In this document: positions 1 to 8,370 of the stretch, piece after piece
Layout: each line of letters starts with the position of its first letter
Position numbering within the stretch: the first letter of the stretch is position 1
Assembly: GCF_025506355.1 (NCBI RefSeq)
Contig: NZ_JANZYP010000006.1
Location: 1 to 64,000 of the forward strand
Source of the DNA: Sphaerisporangium corydalis
GTDB taxonomy: Bacteria; Actinomycetota; Actinomycetes; Streptosporangiales; Streptosporangiaceae
Reading direction: 5' to 3'
DNA length: 64,000 nt
Program-made: the position numbers and the translations under genes
The notes under the pieces: model-generated
The model's database searches: none
What the model saw: the letters and a program-made list of their open reading frames with translations, nothing else
Told to the model about the DNA's origin: nothing

Positions 1-149
1 CGGGGGGCGGGGGGGGTCGGCAGGGACACCGGGCGGGTCAGCTCGGATGTGACGTCCGTTTCCACGTCCACATCCATGTCGTCGTCGGCGACCTTCGCCG
101 CCGCCTTGTCGGTCACCTCGTTGCCCGTCCGTTGACTCACGTAGACCAT
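1..149 (-). CDS. Unknown protein, N-terminal fragment (gene runs off the window)
   Basis: An ATG at 149 opens a frame that reads to the window edge without a stop (49 residues visible). It overlaps the last 13 bases of the flippase gene upstream, which suggests translational coupling in the polysaccharide operon. The visible part is hydrophilic and acidic (a run DDDMDVDVETD), then turns Pro-rich, as in a disordered cytoplasmic N-terminus. No domain is visible. By context it could be another cell-surface polysaccharide protein, but nothing in these residues shows that. Confidence 0.55.
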   Translation of the reverse strand, partial: MVYVSQRTGNEVTDKAAAKVADDDMDVDVETDVTSELTRPVSLPTPPAP

Positions 150-1585
150 GATGCGGCGTCAGGCGCCTCCCGCGCGCTTGCCGACTGCGGCGTTTCCGGT
201 TGATCCAGGATCTTTCGCAGCCCGCCGAAGATCAGCAACGCGACCAGCGCCTCGCTGAACAGCAGCCCGTACCCTACCGAGGAGATGCCGGTGACCGGCA
301 ACAGGATGAGCGAGGACGACAGCACGAGGACCGCCAGCCCGATCTGGACCAGGGCGAGCAGGCGCGCCTGGCTCCGGGCCCGCAGCCCGCTCAGATAGAT
401 CTCGATGAGCACGCGGGGGAGGACGGCGAGGGCCATCAGGCGCAGCAACGGGGTGCCGTGCTCGGCGAACCCCGGCCCGAACACCGAGAGGATCAGCGGC
501 GCCGCGAGGAACGTCACCGCCGACACCGGCGCGATGATCAGATACGAGCGGCGTAACGCCTGGCGCGAGTTGGCGGCCAGGTGCGCCTGGTCGGTGGACC
601 CCGTCACGGTGAGGGACGTGGCCATGTTGATGGCCAGCAGCTCGATCATCGCGCCCAGGGTCTGCGCCATGGCGAAGTAGCCGAACATCTCCCCGCTGAC
701 CCGCGACGCGACGTACACCGGGAGGAAGTAGACGATCGCCAGGATGGAGAACGCGCCGGGGTAGTCCCCGGCCAGGAAGCGGCCGATCTCCCGCAGCCGG
801 GCCGGCCGCGTGCCCGCCGGCGCCCGACGGGCGTGCCGGGGGACCAGCACGCCGAAGATGAACAGGTTGATCGGGATCAGCGCGAGCGCGGTGGGGACGA
901 TCCAGGAGACGTAGATGCCGTCGTCGGGCAGTGCCCCGGCCACCGCGACCAGCAGGCCCATCTTGACCAGGCCGAAGCACAGGCTGTTGACCGGCACCCA
1001 GACGGCCTGCCGCATCCCGGCGAGCGCCACGTCCTGGAGGGTGAACACCGACCAGATGGCCACCGAGGCGAGGAAGAACAGCCCAGGGCCGAGGCCGGCC
1101 AGCGAGGCGTAGTTGGCGCCCCAGAACGGCAGCGTGAGCAGGAACGCCACCGCCGCCACCACGGCCGTGACCGTGGCGATGAGGTATCCCCGGCCGATCA
1201 GCCCGCCGGTGCGGCGCCCGGCGACGGGGATGAACCGGGCCAGGGCGCCGGTCAGGCCGAGCGCGGTGAGCCCGGCGAACAGCCGCATGGCGGTGATCAG
1301 CGCCTGGCTGCGCCCGAAGTCCTCCGGGGTGTACAGCCGCGCGGCGAGCAGCCAGTAGCCCATGCCGAGGACCGCCGTGACGCCGGTGTTGGCCATCAGG
1401 GCGTAGCCGTTGAGGAAGAGCGGGTTGCGCAGGTCGCGCATGAGGCGCCGCCGCAGTACGGCCCACCTCCCGCCGGCCTCTCCGGCGTCCGGCTCCTTCG
1501 GCCGGCCGTCGGCCACTGTCGTGCTCAAGGTCGCGTCACCCCCCTCGTCGACGCGCGAAGTCGCCCCCGCGGTTACCTCACTCAC
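137..1585 (-). CDS. Polysaccharide flippase-like membrane protein (Wzx/MOP superfamily)
   Basis: A 482-residue protein. After a hydrophilic N-terminus of about 50 residues it has roughly 12 to 14 hydrophobic helices spread over the whole length, with short basic loops, the layout of Wzx/MATE-type lipid-linked oligosaccharide flippases. The segment around LYTPEDFGRSQALIT in the first helix pair is typical of this group. It would move a lipid-linked sugar unit across the membrane. The GTG start at 1585 overlaps the stop of the deacetylase gene by 8 bases, so the two are probably translated in a coupled way. The family is clear from topology and from the neighbouring glycosyltransferases; the substrate is unknown. 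Confidence 0.8.
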   Translation of the reverse strand: MSEVTAGATSRVDEGGDATLSTTVADGRPKEPDAGEAGGRWAVLRRRLMRDLRNPLFLNGYALMANTGVTAVLGMGYWLLAARLYTPEDFGRSQALITAMRLFAGLTALGLTGALARFIPVAGRRTGGLIGRGYLIATVTAVVAAVAFLLTLPFWGANYASLAGLGPGLFFLASVAIWSVFTLQDVALAGMRQAVWVPVNSLCFGLVKMGLLVAVAGALPDDGIYVSWIVPTALALIPINLFIFGVLVPRHARRAPAGTRPARLREIGRFLAGDYPGAFSILAIVYFLPVYVASRVSGEMFGYFAMAQTLGAMIELLAINMATSLTVTGSTDQAHLAANSRQALRRSYLIIAPVSAVTFLAAPLILSVFGPGFAEHGTPLLRLMALAVLPRVLIEIYLSGLRARSQARLLALVQIGLAVLVLSSSLILLPVTGISSVGYGLLFSEALVALLIFGGLRKILDQPETPQSASAREAPDAASWST

Positions 1586-2378
1586 GCCCGACCACGTGGC
1601 GCAGGCCGTACCGCGTGCGGCGCACCACCGCGTAACCCTTGGTCAGCGCGTGCTCCTTGAGGTAGATCATCGGAACGCCCTGGCCCTCGACGGCCCGGCG
1701 GAACCGGCTCATGGTGGTGGACCGCCCCACGGTGAGCCGGGGCAGCGCCAGCACGTCGTCCGCGTCGCCCGCGAGCGAGTTGGCCACCGCGCAGGCGGCC
1801 CAGTAGCCGGCCTTGCGCACCTCCTTGCGCACGCGGGCGCTGGAGTACCCGTACGGGTAGGCCATGGTGGCGACCGGGCGTCCCACCTTGTCCTCGATCA
1901 GGGCCTTGTTGCGCCGCAGCTCCTGGCGCAGCGCCGCGTCGGGTAGCTGGTCGAGCTGCGGGTGGCTGTGGCTGTGCCCGGCGATCTCGATGCCGCAGGT
2001 CACGGCCTCGCGCGCCTGGCTCCAGCAGAGCATGCGGTCGAGCGGTCTGCCCGCGGCGTCGTCGCCGGCGTCGCCGACCCACCCGCTGGTCAGGAACACC
2101 GTCGCGGGGAACCCGAGGCGCGACAGCACCGGCAGCGCCTCGGCGTGGAAGTCGGCGTACCCGTCGTCGAAGGTCACGACCACGGGCCGTTCGGGCGCCG
2201 GGCCGCCTCCGGTGCCGTACAGGGAGGCGACCAGGTCGGCCAGGGTGAGCGGGGTGAAGCCGCGGTCCTTCAGGTAGGTCATCTGCGACTCGAACACCGA
2301 AGGACGCACCGCCAGCGGCCGGGTCGCGCCGTTCGGGCGATCGGTCACGGAGTGGTACATCAGGATCGGCACGCGCAT
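1578..2378 (-). CDS. Polysaccharide deacetylase (NodB domain, CE4)
   Basis: A 266-residue CE4-type enzyme. It starts with MRVPILMYHSV, the usual opening of stand-alone NodB proteins, followed by motif 1 TFDDGYAD (catalytic base and metal Asp), motif 2 HSHSHPQL (metal His residues) and motif 3 around AYPYGYSS. Family members remove N- or O-acetyl groups from polysaccharides such as PNAG-like polymers or chitooligosaccharides. I placed the start at the ATG at 2378, 5 bases after the upstream stop, because the longer reading contains no family sequence. No signal peptide is visible, so it may act on lipid-linked or cytoplasmic intermediates. It lies between glycosyltransferase and flippase genes. 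Confidence 0.85.
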   Translation of the reverse strand: MRVPILMYHSVTDRPNGATRPLAVRPSVFESQMTYLKDRGFTPLTLADLVASLYGTGGGPAPERPVVVTFDDGYADFHAEALPVLSRLGFPATVFLTSGWVGDAGDDAAGRPLDRMLCWSQAREAVTCGIEIAGHSHSHPQLDQLPDAALRQELRRNKALIEDKVGRPVATMAYPYGYSSARVRKEVRKAGYWAACAVANSLAGDADDVLALPRLTVGRSTTMSRFRRAVEGQGVPMIYLKEHALTKGYAVVRRTRYGLRHVVGRE

Positions 2379-2383
2379 GATGG

Positions 2384-3370
2384 TCACCGTTCGTGTTCGA
2401 TGGTTCGTCCCGCCCGGTTCCCGCGCATGCGCAGCCGGGCGGAGCCCACGGCGTACCCCCAGGTCGTCCAGGCCAGGCCGGCGACGATCGCCCCGGCCCT
2501 GGCCAGCCCGGCGAGATCGCCCCGCAGGGCGTCCCCCACGCCGCGCAGGGCGCCGGCGGGCAGCGTCTTCATGGCGTGGGCACGCTCGCTGGACAGCCCG
2601 TCGCCGGCGCCGACGCTCTGGGCGACCAGCGCCTTCGACAGCCCTTCGGCGTAGCACCGGGAGCGGAAGTAGCGGAAGGTGGCCCGCGAGGCGGGGACGC
2701 GGTGGCCGATGACCGCCCGGGGCTCGAACATCATGATCGAGCCCGGCCTGCGCTGGGAGAGCCGGATGCAGAACTCGGTCTCCTCGCAGCCCAGCGGGCG
2801 GCTCTTACGGCCCTGGACGCTGCGGCCGATGCCGGAGTGGAACCCTCCGACCTCGCCCACGACCTCCCGGCGGAAGGCGGCGTTCCCCCCCATCACGTTG
2901 CGGATGGGCTTGCGCTCGGCGGGAAGGCCGCGATAGGTGCACCCGATGGTCCAGTCGAACTCCTCGGGGAACCACCGCGGCCGGTCACCGCTGTCCCACA
3001 TCGGCCTGGTCAACCCGCCGACCCCCACGACGGCCGGGGCGGTACCGGGCTCGACTCGCATGGCCTCCGCGAACGCCTCCAGCCACTCGGCGTCCGCCAC
3101 CGCGTCGTCGTCCAGGAACGCCACGACGTCACCGGTGGCGGTGGCCACGCCGGTGTTCTTGCCGCCGGACAGACCCCGCTCGTGGCCGTTCTCCACCACG
3201 ATCGCGTCGGCGTACTCCCGCTTGAGCCTGAGGTGCAGGTCAGGGTTGTAGTCGACGACGAGGATCAGTTCATGCGGCTGACGCCTCTGGCTGCGCACCG
3301 ATTGCACGGCGGCCCTGATGTCGTCCCACCGGTCCTCGGTGTAGACGCATATGACGACGGAGATGTTCAT
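2384..3370 (-). CDS. Family 2 glycosyltransferase
   Basis: A 328-residue GT-A enzyme. The N-terminus MNISVVICVYTEDRW starts the nucleotide-binding fold, FLDDDAVAD near residue 90 is the metal-binding DxD, and CEETEFCIRL near residue 205 fits the catalytic ED motif of GT2 enzymes. A more hydrophobic C-terminal stretch (ARAGAIVAGLAWTTWGYAVG) may contact the membrane. It probably adds one sugar to a lipid-linked polysaccharide; donor and acceptor cannot be read from the sequence. It follows the other GT2 gene by 5 bases and precedes the deacetylase by 5. Confidence 0.85.
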   Translation of the reverse strand: MNISVVICVYTEDRWDDIRAAVQSVRSQRRQPHELILVVDYNPDLHLRLKREYADAIVVENGHERGLSGGKNTGVATATGDVVAFLDDDAVADAEWLEAFAEAMRVEPGTAPAVVGVGGLTRPMWDSGDRPRWFPEEFDWTIGCTYRGLPAERKPIRNVMGGNAAFRREVVGEVGGFHSGIGRSVQGRKSRPLGCEETEFCIRLSQRRPGSIMMFEPRAVIGHRVPASRATFRYFRSRCYAEGLSKALVAQSVGAGDGLSSERAHAMKTLPAGALRGVGDALRGDLAGLARAGAIVAGLAWTTWGYAVGSARLRMRGNRAGRTIEHER

Positions 3371-3375
3371 TTCCG

Positions 3376-4209
3376 TTATGCCGCGCCCTGGTCGGCGGCC
3401 GGCTGGGCCGCCGGGGACAGCCCGACCTCGGTCGGGGGACGACGCCACTCGCGCATGATCGTCTTGAGCACGCGCCAGCCGTCCCGCACCACGCGCAGGT
3501 TGCTCTCGCCGTGGATGCGGCACCGCTCGTGGCTCGGCACCTCGTGGACCCGCAGGCCGGCCTTGGCCGCGCGGATGTTCAGCAGCGTCTCCACCTCGAA
3601 CCCCTCGCAGTCGAGGTCGAGGACGGCGAGGTGCCGCGCCCAGAAGGCGTTGTAGCCGTAGCACAGGTCGGTGTACTGCGTGCCGTAGATCACGTTGACC
3701 AGGCCGCGCAGGACGCTGTTGCCCAGGCGGCGGCCGAACGTGAGGTCGTCGCTGCCGCCACCGCTGGCGTAGCGCGAGCCCTTGACGAAGTCGGCGCCGG
3801 TGACCAGCGCGCCGACGAAGTGGATGATCTCCCTGCCGTCGGTCGAGCCGTCGGCGTCGATCATCACGATGATGTCGCCGGTGCACTCGGCGAAGCCGGT
3901 GCGCAGGGCGTCGCCCTTGCCCTTGCCACGCTGCTGGATGACGCGCAGGTTCGGGCGCAGGCGGCGGGCGACGGCGACGGTGTCGTCGGTGGAGTTGCCG
4001 TCGACCAGGACGATCTCGTGGATCCAGTGGGGCAGCGTGGCGAAAACGTGCGGAAGGTTCTCCGCTTCGTTCATGGCCGGTACGACCACGCTGACGGTCG
4101 GGGATATGGCCAGGTGCGGGGTGAGGGGTGTGAAACGGTCCACTGTCGGCAGTGGCCTCAGGCTGTGAAGCTGAGGTTTCCCGTTGTGCTTGGTGATCTC
4201 GGGACTCAT
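3376..4209 (-). CDS. Family 2 glycosyltransferase, dolichol-phosphate-mannose-synthase type
   Basis: A 277-residue cytoplasmic GT2 enzyme. It shows VSVVVPAMNEAENL, LVDGNSTDDT, then RGKGKGDALRTG and MIDADGSTD, a pattern seen in polyprenyl-phosphate glycosyltransferases (DPM1-like). Such enzymes load a sugar onto a polyprenyl carrier for later use outside the membrane. I used the ATG at 4209 because GGAAGGA lies 11 bases upstream; a longer reading to 4257 lacks a comparable ribosome site. A 130-bp gap separates it from the GNAT gene; that gap holds an imperfect GC-rich hairpin around 4270-4306 that may attenuate transcription. Confidence 0.85.
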   Translation of the reverse strand: MSPEITKHNGKPQLHSLRPLPTVDRFTPLTPHLAISPTVSVVVPAMNEAENLPHVFATLPHWIHEIVLVDGNSTDDTVAVARRLRPNLRVIQQRGKGKGDALRTGFAECTGDIIVMIDADGSTDGREIIHFVGALVTGADFVKGSRYASGGGSDDLTFGRRLGNSVLRGLVNVIYGTQYTDLCYGYNAFWARHLAVLDLDCEGFEVETLLNIRAAKAGLRVHEVPSHERCRIHGESNLRVVRDGWRVLKTIMREWRRPPTEVGLSPAAQPAADQGAA

Positions 4210-4339
4210 TTTGAGGGATGTCCTTCCGGGCGGTCTGACATCGGCGGCGACTGCCAACAGGACCGGCGCGACTGGACGGAGAGGGGTTTCTCCGCCCCGG
4301 TCAGAGCAGTAGAGGTGCGGGCTCGTTGTCGGGGGCGCT

Positions 4340-5458
4340 TCAGCGGGCCCCCGAGGGTTCCTTTTCGATTGATTCGGGCTGGAGGGAGGTGCGGACCCGT
4401 CCGAAGCCCTTCAGCAGCCGGTCGGCCAGCCGATAGAGCGATGGGCGGTCGACCACGATGTTGCGGGCCTTGTTGACCGGCGTCCGCCCCATCCAGTGCA
4501 CGGCGGCCGTCGCCGACGGGCGGGAGACCCGTCCCTCGGAGACGTGGATGACGCCGTTCTTCAGCCAGCCCTTGTACTCCCGGCCCCCCTTGCCCATGTC
4601 GACCTGGCCCAGACCGTGTGAAGCGGCCTGCTCCGCCATGTGCAAGTGGTGCATTATCCCGGGGGAGTACCGGGCGAACTCGGGGTCGTAGGCGGGGAAC
4701 CAGCCGACCAGGGTGTTGTGGGTGCGCAGGCCGAAGTGGCCCGCGACCGGGGTGTCCCCGGCGTAGAGCATCGTCAGCACGCCGCCGAAGGACGGCGACC
4801 CGCTGGCGTGCATCTCGTCGATCAGCTCGACGATCCACGGCTGTGCGAACCGGTCGACCCGTCCGGTCCTGCGGTACTGGTCGGACTTCCACCCTGTCAG
4901 GACGCGCATGGACTCGGCGTCGGCCGCGGCCCATGCGAGGCGGATCTCCCCGTGCTCGCGGGCGAGCTTGCGCTCCTTGTAGCGAACCGTCTTGTAGTTC
5001 TTGGGGGAGTTCTCCCTGACCAGGCCGATGTAGGACTCGAATCCGGCGGTGAGGTCCATCATCGGCACCGGGCGCACCGCCGACTCGTGCGGCGCCCAGG
5101 TGGGCTGGCCCGCGACCATGTGGTCGAAGTCGAAGACCGACAGGCCGCAGCCCCGCAGGAGCTCACGCGCGGGCAGGTCGAGGTCCGGGACCGAGATGAG
5201 GCCGTGGCAGGTGGTCAGCCAGCTGCCGAGCGGCTTGCCGATTCCGAAGGCGTGCCGTTCGAACGGCAGGAAGCCCACCACCTTGCCGCCGTCCTCGACG
5301 ACGGCCACGCGCACGTAGGAGCGGAGCCGGCCGAGGGCCAGGGCGAACTCGACGGAGAGGAACGGGTTGTCCAGCGACGCGGAGGCGTGCTGGAGTTCGC
5401 GCCACCGGGTGAGCTCCGGTTCCTGGAGCTCGCCCGGCCGGACGACCGTGACCTTCAC
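4340..5458 (-). CDS. FemAB/GNAT-like protein of the cellulose/EPS (CelD-like) type
   Basis: A 372-residue protein resembling the Acetyltransf_6 (CelD/BcsL, FemAB-like) group: an N-terminal half with VVGFLPFER, and a C-terminal GNAT half with VAGHFGLRTHNTLVGWFPAYD and the helix MAEQAASHGLGQVDMG. These proteins occur in exopolysaccharide operons and are thought to transfer acyl or aminoacyl groups to the polymer. The GTG start at 5458 overlaps the upstream stop as GTGA, so the two genes are translationally coupled. The exact reaction is not known. Confidence 0.75.
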   Translation of the reverse strand: MKVTVVRPGELQEPELTRWRELQHASASLDNPFLSVEFALALGRLRSYVRVAVVEDGGKVVGFLPFERHAFGIGKPLGSWLTTCHGLISVPDLDLPARELLRGCGLSVFDFDHMVAGQPTWAPHESAVRPVPMMDLTAGFESYIGLVRENSPKNYKTVRYKERKLAREHGEIRLAWAAADAESMRVLTGWKSDQYRRTGRVDRFAQPWIVELIDEMHASGSPSFGGVLTMLYAGDTPVAGHFGLRTHNTLVGWFPAYDPEFARYSPGIMHHLHMAEQAASHGLGQVDMGKGGREYKGWLKNGVIHVSEGRVSRPSATAAVHWMGRTPVNKARNIVVDRPSLYRLADRLLKGFGRVRTSLQPESIEKEPSGAR

Positions 5459-5826
5459 CTTGACCCGGCCCCCTGTTCGGTGTGCACACTGCCGTTGCCC
5501 CGGTACAGCGACCGGAGCACCCACATGAATCCACCGAGCACGGCGACGGTGGCCACACCGGCGCGCGGGGACCAAGCGTCAAACATAAGCATGGCCTCGG
5601 CTAACAGAACGTTTATAACGAGACTCGCGGCGGCGCCCACCGTTAGAGCCGCGAGAGGGTCACGATCACGCAACAGTCCGACGACCGAGGCGCCAGGCAC
5701 CACCAAAAGGAACAGCGGGGTCAGAATCAGTCGTGCCGGAGTCTGGATGTCGGCCAGCGCGATCACCGCTCCCGCGGCGCACGCGATCGCCAGCACCCAT
5801 GTGAGCACCGTCCTGTTGGTCCGCAT
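5455..5826 (-). CDS. Small integral membrane protein, first gene of the polysaccharide operon
   Basis: A 123-residue protein with about four hydrophobic helices (roughly residues 8-27, 33-50, 60-80, 88-108) and a short charged loop RDRDP. I do not recognise a catalytic motif. It is the first gene of the minus-strand polysaccharide operon and is coupled to the next gene through a GTGA overlap, so it probably supports export or polymer assembly at the membrane. That role is inferred from position only. Confidence 0.65.
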   Translation of the reverse strand: MRTNRTVLTWVLAIACAAGAVIALADIQTPARLILTPLFLLVVPGASVVGLLRDRDPLAALTVGAAASLVINVLLAEAMLMFDAWSPRAGVATVAVLGGFMWVLRSLYRGNGSVHTEQGAGSR

Positions 5827-6001
5827 CTCTCCTGGCTCCGCTGGTCAAGGCCGACTAACGACATGGTTGATCGCTGCTCTCATAGGACCAACCACGCTAT
5901 GCGATCGTCAATGCCGACGCCCTAACCCGGTCACTGGTTTACCTCCACGAGGGCAAGAACCGTTGTGTAGTCAATCACGCCGGTCACGCCAACGACTGAT
6001 G

Positions 6002-6035
6002 CCCCCGATACCAGTGGGACTCCAGGGATCGGGGG
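6002..6035 (-). terminator. Inverted repeat downstream of the sigma factor gene
   Basis: Arms CCCCCGAT (6002-6009) and ATCGGGGG (6028-6035) with an 18-base loop lie about 50 bases past the stop of the minus-strand sigma factor gene. No clear U-run follows, so it is a probable rather than certain terminator. The rest of 5827-6085 is non-coding and should hold the promoter of the polysaccharide operon. Confidence 0.5.
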
Positions 6036-6085
6036 TCATCAAAAGGTACCCCCGGTTTGCCCCGGATGTGGAGTCGAAGGGGGAA

Positions 6086-7993
6086 TCAACTGGATTCCGC
6101 GTCCGATTCCTCGCTCGGCGTCCCGGACGCTGTGGGGTCGGACGTCGGCTGATCGTCCGGCGGCGGATCGGAGGCCGGCGGGGGGTCCTGCGCCTCCCAC
6201 GACACCTGACAGGTCGAGGAACCCGTCGTGGAACGCAAGGTCACGGTGCCCTGCCCCGCCTCTCCCGGCTCGTCGGCCGCGATCGAGAGCCGCACCTTGA
6301 CACCCGTCCTGAGCACGCCCTGTCCGGGCGAGACGGCCAGGCCGCCCGTCGCGGACGCCGTCCAGGAGACGGTGGCGTTGCGCGCCGAGACGAGGATCAC
6401 ACCGGCCCCGTCCTCGTCCAGCCCGCCGGGGCAGGAGACGACGAGCTTGGCCGCGGGCGCGGGGGCGGCCCGCGTGGGGGTGCGCGACGGGCGCGGGCGC
6501 GGGACGGCCGAGGACGCGGCCGGGCCCTGCGAGCCCCCGCCGGCGGGGGTGGGGGCCTTCTTCGGCGTGGCCGTGGGGGACGGTTTGGGCGGCGGGTCGG
6601 AGGAGGGCGGCGCGTCGGTGGGCTCCGGCCCGTAGCTGATCTCCAGTTCGCCGGGGGTGCGCGTGGGGAACTGGAGGGTCTGCGTCGTCCCGCCGGGCTT
6701 GGAGGCGTCCTGGCCGGTCGCCACGACCATGGCACCGGTCGCGACCAGCACGCACGCGATCGTCGCGAAGACCGGGGTCGACCGGCGGGAGGCCTTGCGC
6801 AGCCCTCTGCCGCCGCGCCTGCCCGCCTCGCCCCGCCCGTACTCCCGGCGGGCCGGCGTCCCGTGCCCGCCCGTGTCGCCGCGCCCGTACTCCCGCCGGG
6901 GTGGCGTCCCGTGCCCGCCCTGTCCCCCGTCTCCGGTGGCCGGTGGCAGGCCCGCCTCACCGTGGGCGGCCGTGATCTCCTGTCTGAGGGTCTCCTGCGA
7001 CACGGCCCGCACTCCGTGCCGGGGGGTCGCCCCGTGCGGCGCTCCGGTGCCGTACCGGTCCGCTCCCGCGACCCCGTACCTCGGGGTCTCCATCTGCTCG
7101 GTGGGGGTGCCCCGGTCCGCGCCCCTGCGGTCGCCCTTGGCGCGGCGCTCGGCCCCCACCGGCGGGAAGCCGTTCTTGTCGAACACGCCGGTGACCGTCA
7201 TGATCGCCGCGCGTGCCTGGTCGCCCGCGGGCCGGGCGCAGCTCTCCGCGACCCGGCGGCGCAGCGACAGCGGCGGGAAGGCCACCGGGATGGTGTCGAG
7301 CAGACGCTCGGCCGACACCCGGCGGTGCCGTCCCTCGGTGCACTCCTCGCACCCGATGATGTGCCGGGTCAGCCGCCGCCTGAGCTGCTGCGGGAGCGGC
7401 CCCTCGATGGAGTCGAGCAGCGCGGACAGGTCGGGGCAGTGCGCGCGCCCGGTCCTGGCGAGCACCACCGCGGCGGCGGCGTTCTCCAGGTGGTCGCGGG
7501 CACGGGTGAGCCGGCTCCCGGTCTGCCGGGAGTTCAGGCCGATGACGGCCCCGATCTCGGAGGTGCTCAGCTCGTGCCGGACGGCCAGGAGCAGGATGTC
7601 CCGCTCCTTCTGCCCGAGTTCGGCCAGCGACTCCCGCACGATCGCGGCGAGTTCCGGGTCCTCCTCGTCCCCTTCCAGCGGCGGTTCGGGCGTCATGCCG
7701 TGCGCGGGCGTCCGCCCGCGCCTGGCGGTGCACTCGAACCGCGTCAGCGCGTACAGCCAGGCGCGCAGGCGCCCCGGCTCGCGCAGCACGTCCGGGCGGC
7801 CGTGGCCGATGACGATCGCGTCGTGCACGGAGTCGGCGGCGGCGTCGGTGTCGTGCAGCAGTGATCGGGCGTAGTCGTTGAGTCGGTCGGCATAGGTGTC
7901 GTAGAGGCCGTCCGCCGCGCGGCTGTCCGCTCGGCGCAGAGCCTCCAGTAGTCGCTGATCGTCGGCACGGCCGACGCTCGGCCATCCGGGCAC
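6086..7993 (-). CDS. ECF sigma factor fused to zinc-finger, transmembrane and extracytoplasmic domain
   Basis: A 635-residue protein. The N-terminal ~180 residues carry sigma-70 region 2 (DGLYDTYADRLNDYARSLL) and region 4 (LGQKERDILLLAV, then a helix-turn-helix). Near residues 205-220 HIIGCEECTEG looks like the HxxxCxxC of anti-sigma zinc fingers. A long low-complexity linker follows, with two copies of a GGHGTPxRREYGRG unit, one membrane helix (about residues 403-426) and a Pro/Ser-rich external part ending in an Ig-like beta domain with two cysteines. ECF groups with such long C-terminal extensions (for example ECF52/53 in actinobacteria) are known; here sensor, anti-sigma-like part and sigma factor share one chain. 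I chose GTG 7993 because GGGGAGGA sits 7 bases upstream; a longer reading to 8134 has no such site. Confidence 0.85.
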   Translation of the reverse strand: MPGWPSVGRADDQRLLEALRRADSRAADGLYDTYADRLNDYARSLLHDTDAAADSVHDAIVIGHGRPDVLREPGRLRAWLYALTRFECTARRGRTPAHGMTPEPPLEGDEEDPELAAIVRESLAELGQKERDILLLAVRHELSTSEIGAVIGLNSRQTGSRLTRARDHLENAAAAVVLARTGRAHCPDLSALLDSIEGPLPQQLRRRLTRHIIGCEECTEGRHRRVSAERLLDTIPVAFPPLSLRRRVAESCARPAGDQARAAIMTVTGVFDKNGFPPVGAERRAKGDRRGADRGTPTEQMETPRYGVAGADRYGTGAPHGATPRHGVRAVSQETLRQEITAAHGEAGLPPATGDGGQGGHGTPPRREYGRGDTGGHGTPARREYGRGEAGRRGGRGLRKASRRSTPVFATIACVLVATGAMVVATGQDASKPGGTTQTLQFPTRTPGELEISYGPEPTDAPPSSDPPPKPSPTATPKKAPTPAGGGSQGPAASSAVPRPRPSRTPTRAAPAPAAKLVVSCPGGLDEDGAGVILVSARNATVSWTASATGGLAVSPGQGVLRTGVKVRLSIAADEPGEAGQGTVTLRSTTGSSTCQVSWEAQDPPPASDPPPDDQPTSDPTASGTPSEESDAESS

Positions 7994-8370
7994 GAAATCT
8001 TCCTCCCCGCAGGACGGGAACCTGGCATCTGGTCGCGCACGTTCGCGAGATTTTTCCCCTGCCCGCGCCAGGCCCCACACGCGTAGGACGCCCGTTCCGG
8101 CCGTCCGGTTCACCCGTGATTGTTTGATAATCATTGGGTATGACCTGGGAAAACAGGGCCGGGAGAGGCTGGTGAAACGGGTGTTTCTTCGCGGCAGCCG
8201 TGAGGTGATGATCGGTTACGCGGGCGGGCGCCGCCGGTAACGGATGGTGATCTCCGGATGGCCGGCGGCCGCGCGCCCGCCGGGCGCGCCGTCGTCCGGG
8301 CCCGGACGGCAAAACGCCCGATCCCGGGCCCGTGTGGGGCCGGGATCGGGCGCCCGCGCGCGGCGGGGTC
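7994..8370. other. Non-coding interval: sigma gene promoter and terminator of the VWA gene
   Basis: 377 bases without a convincing gene. The part next to 7993 should hold the promoter of the ECF sigma gene; the AT-richer patch at 8110-8135 (GATTGTTTGATAATCATTGG) is the best place to look. The far part holds the strong hairpin listed at 8315-8352. I see nothing else. Confidence 0.6.
8315..8352 (-). terminator. Rho-independent terminator of the VWA protein gene
   Basis: Perfect 13-base arms CGCCCGATCCCGG (8315-8327) and CCGGGATCGGGCG (8340-8352) enclose a 12-base loop. Read on the minus strand the stem is followed by TTTT (8314-8311). It lies 18 bases past the stop of the gene at 8371. Confidence 0.85.

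Noticed and set aside
4640-7864. Plus-strand open frame of 1074 codons
   Set aside because: Runs opposite to the GNAT, membrane protein and sigma genes, is rich in Arg, Gly and Ala without motifs, and reflects the GC-rich third codon positions of the real genes.
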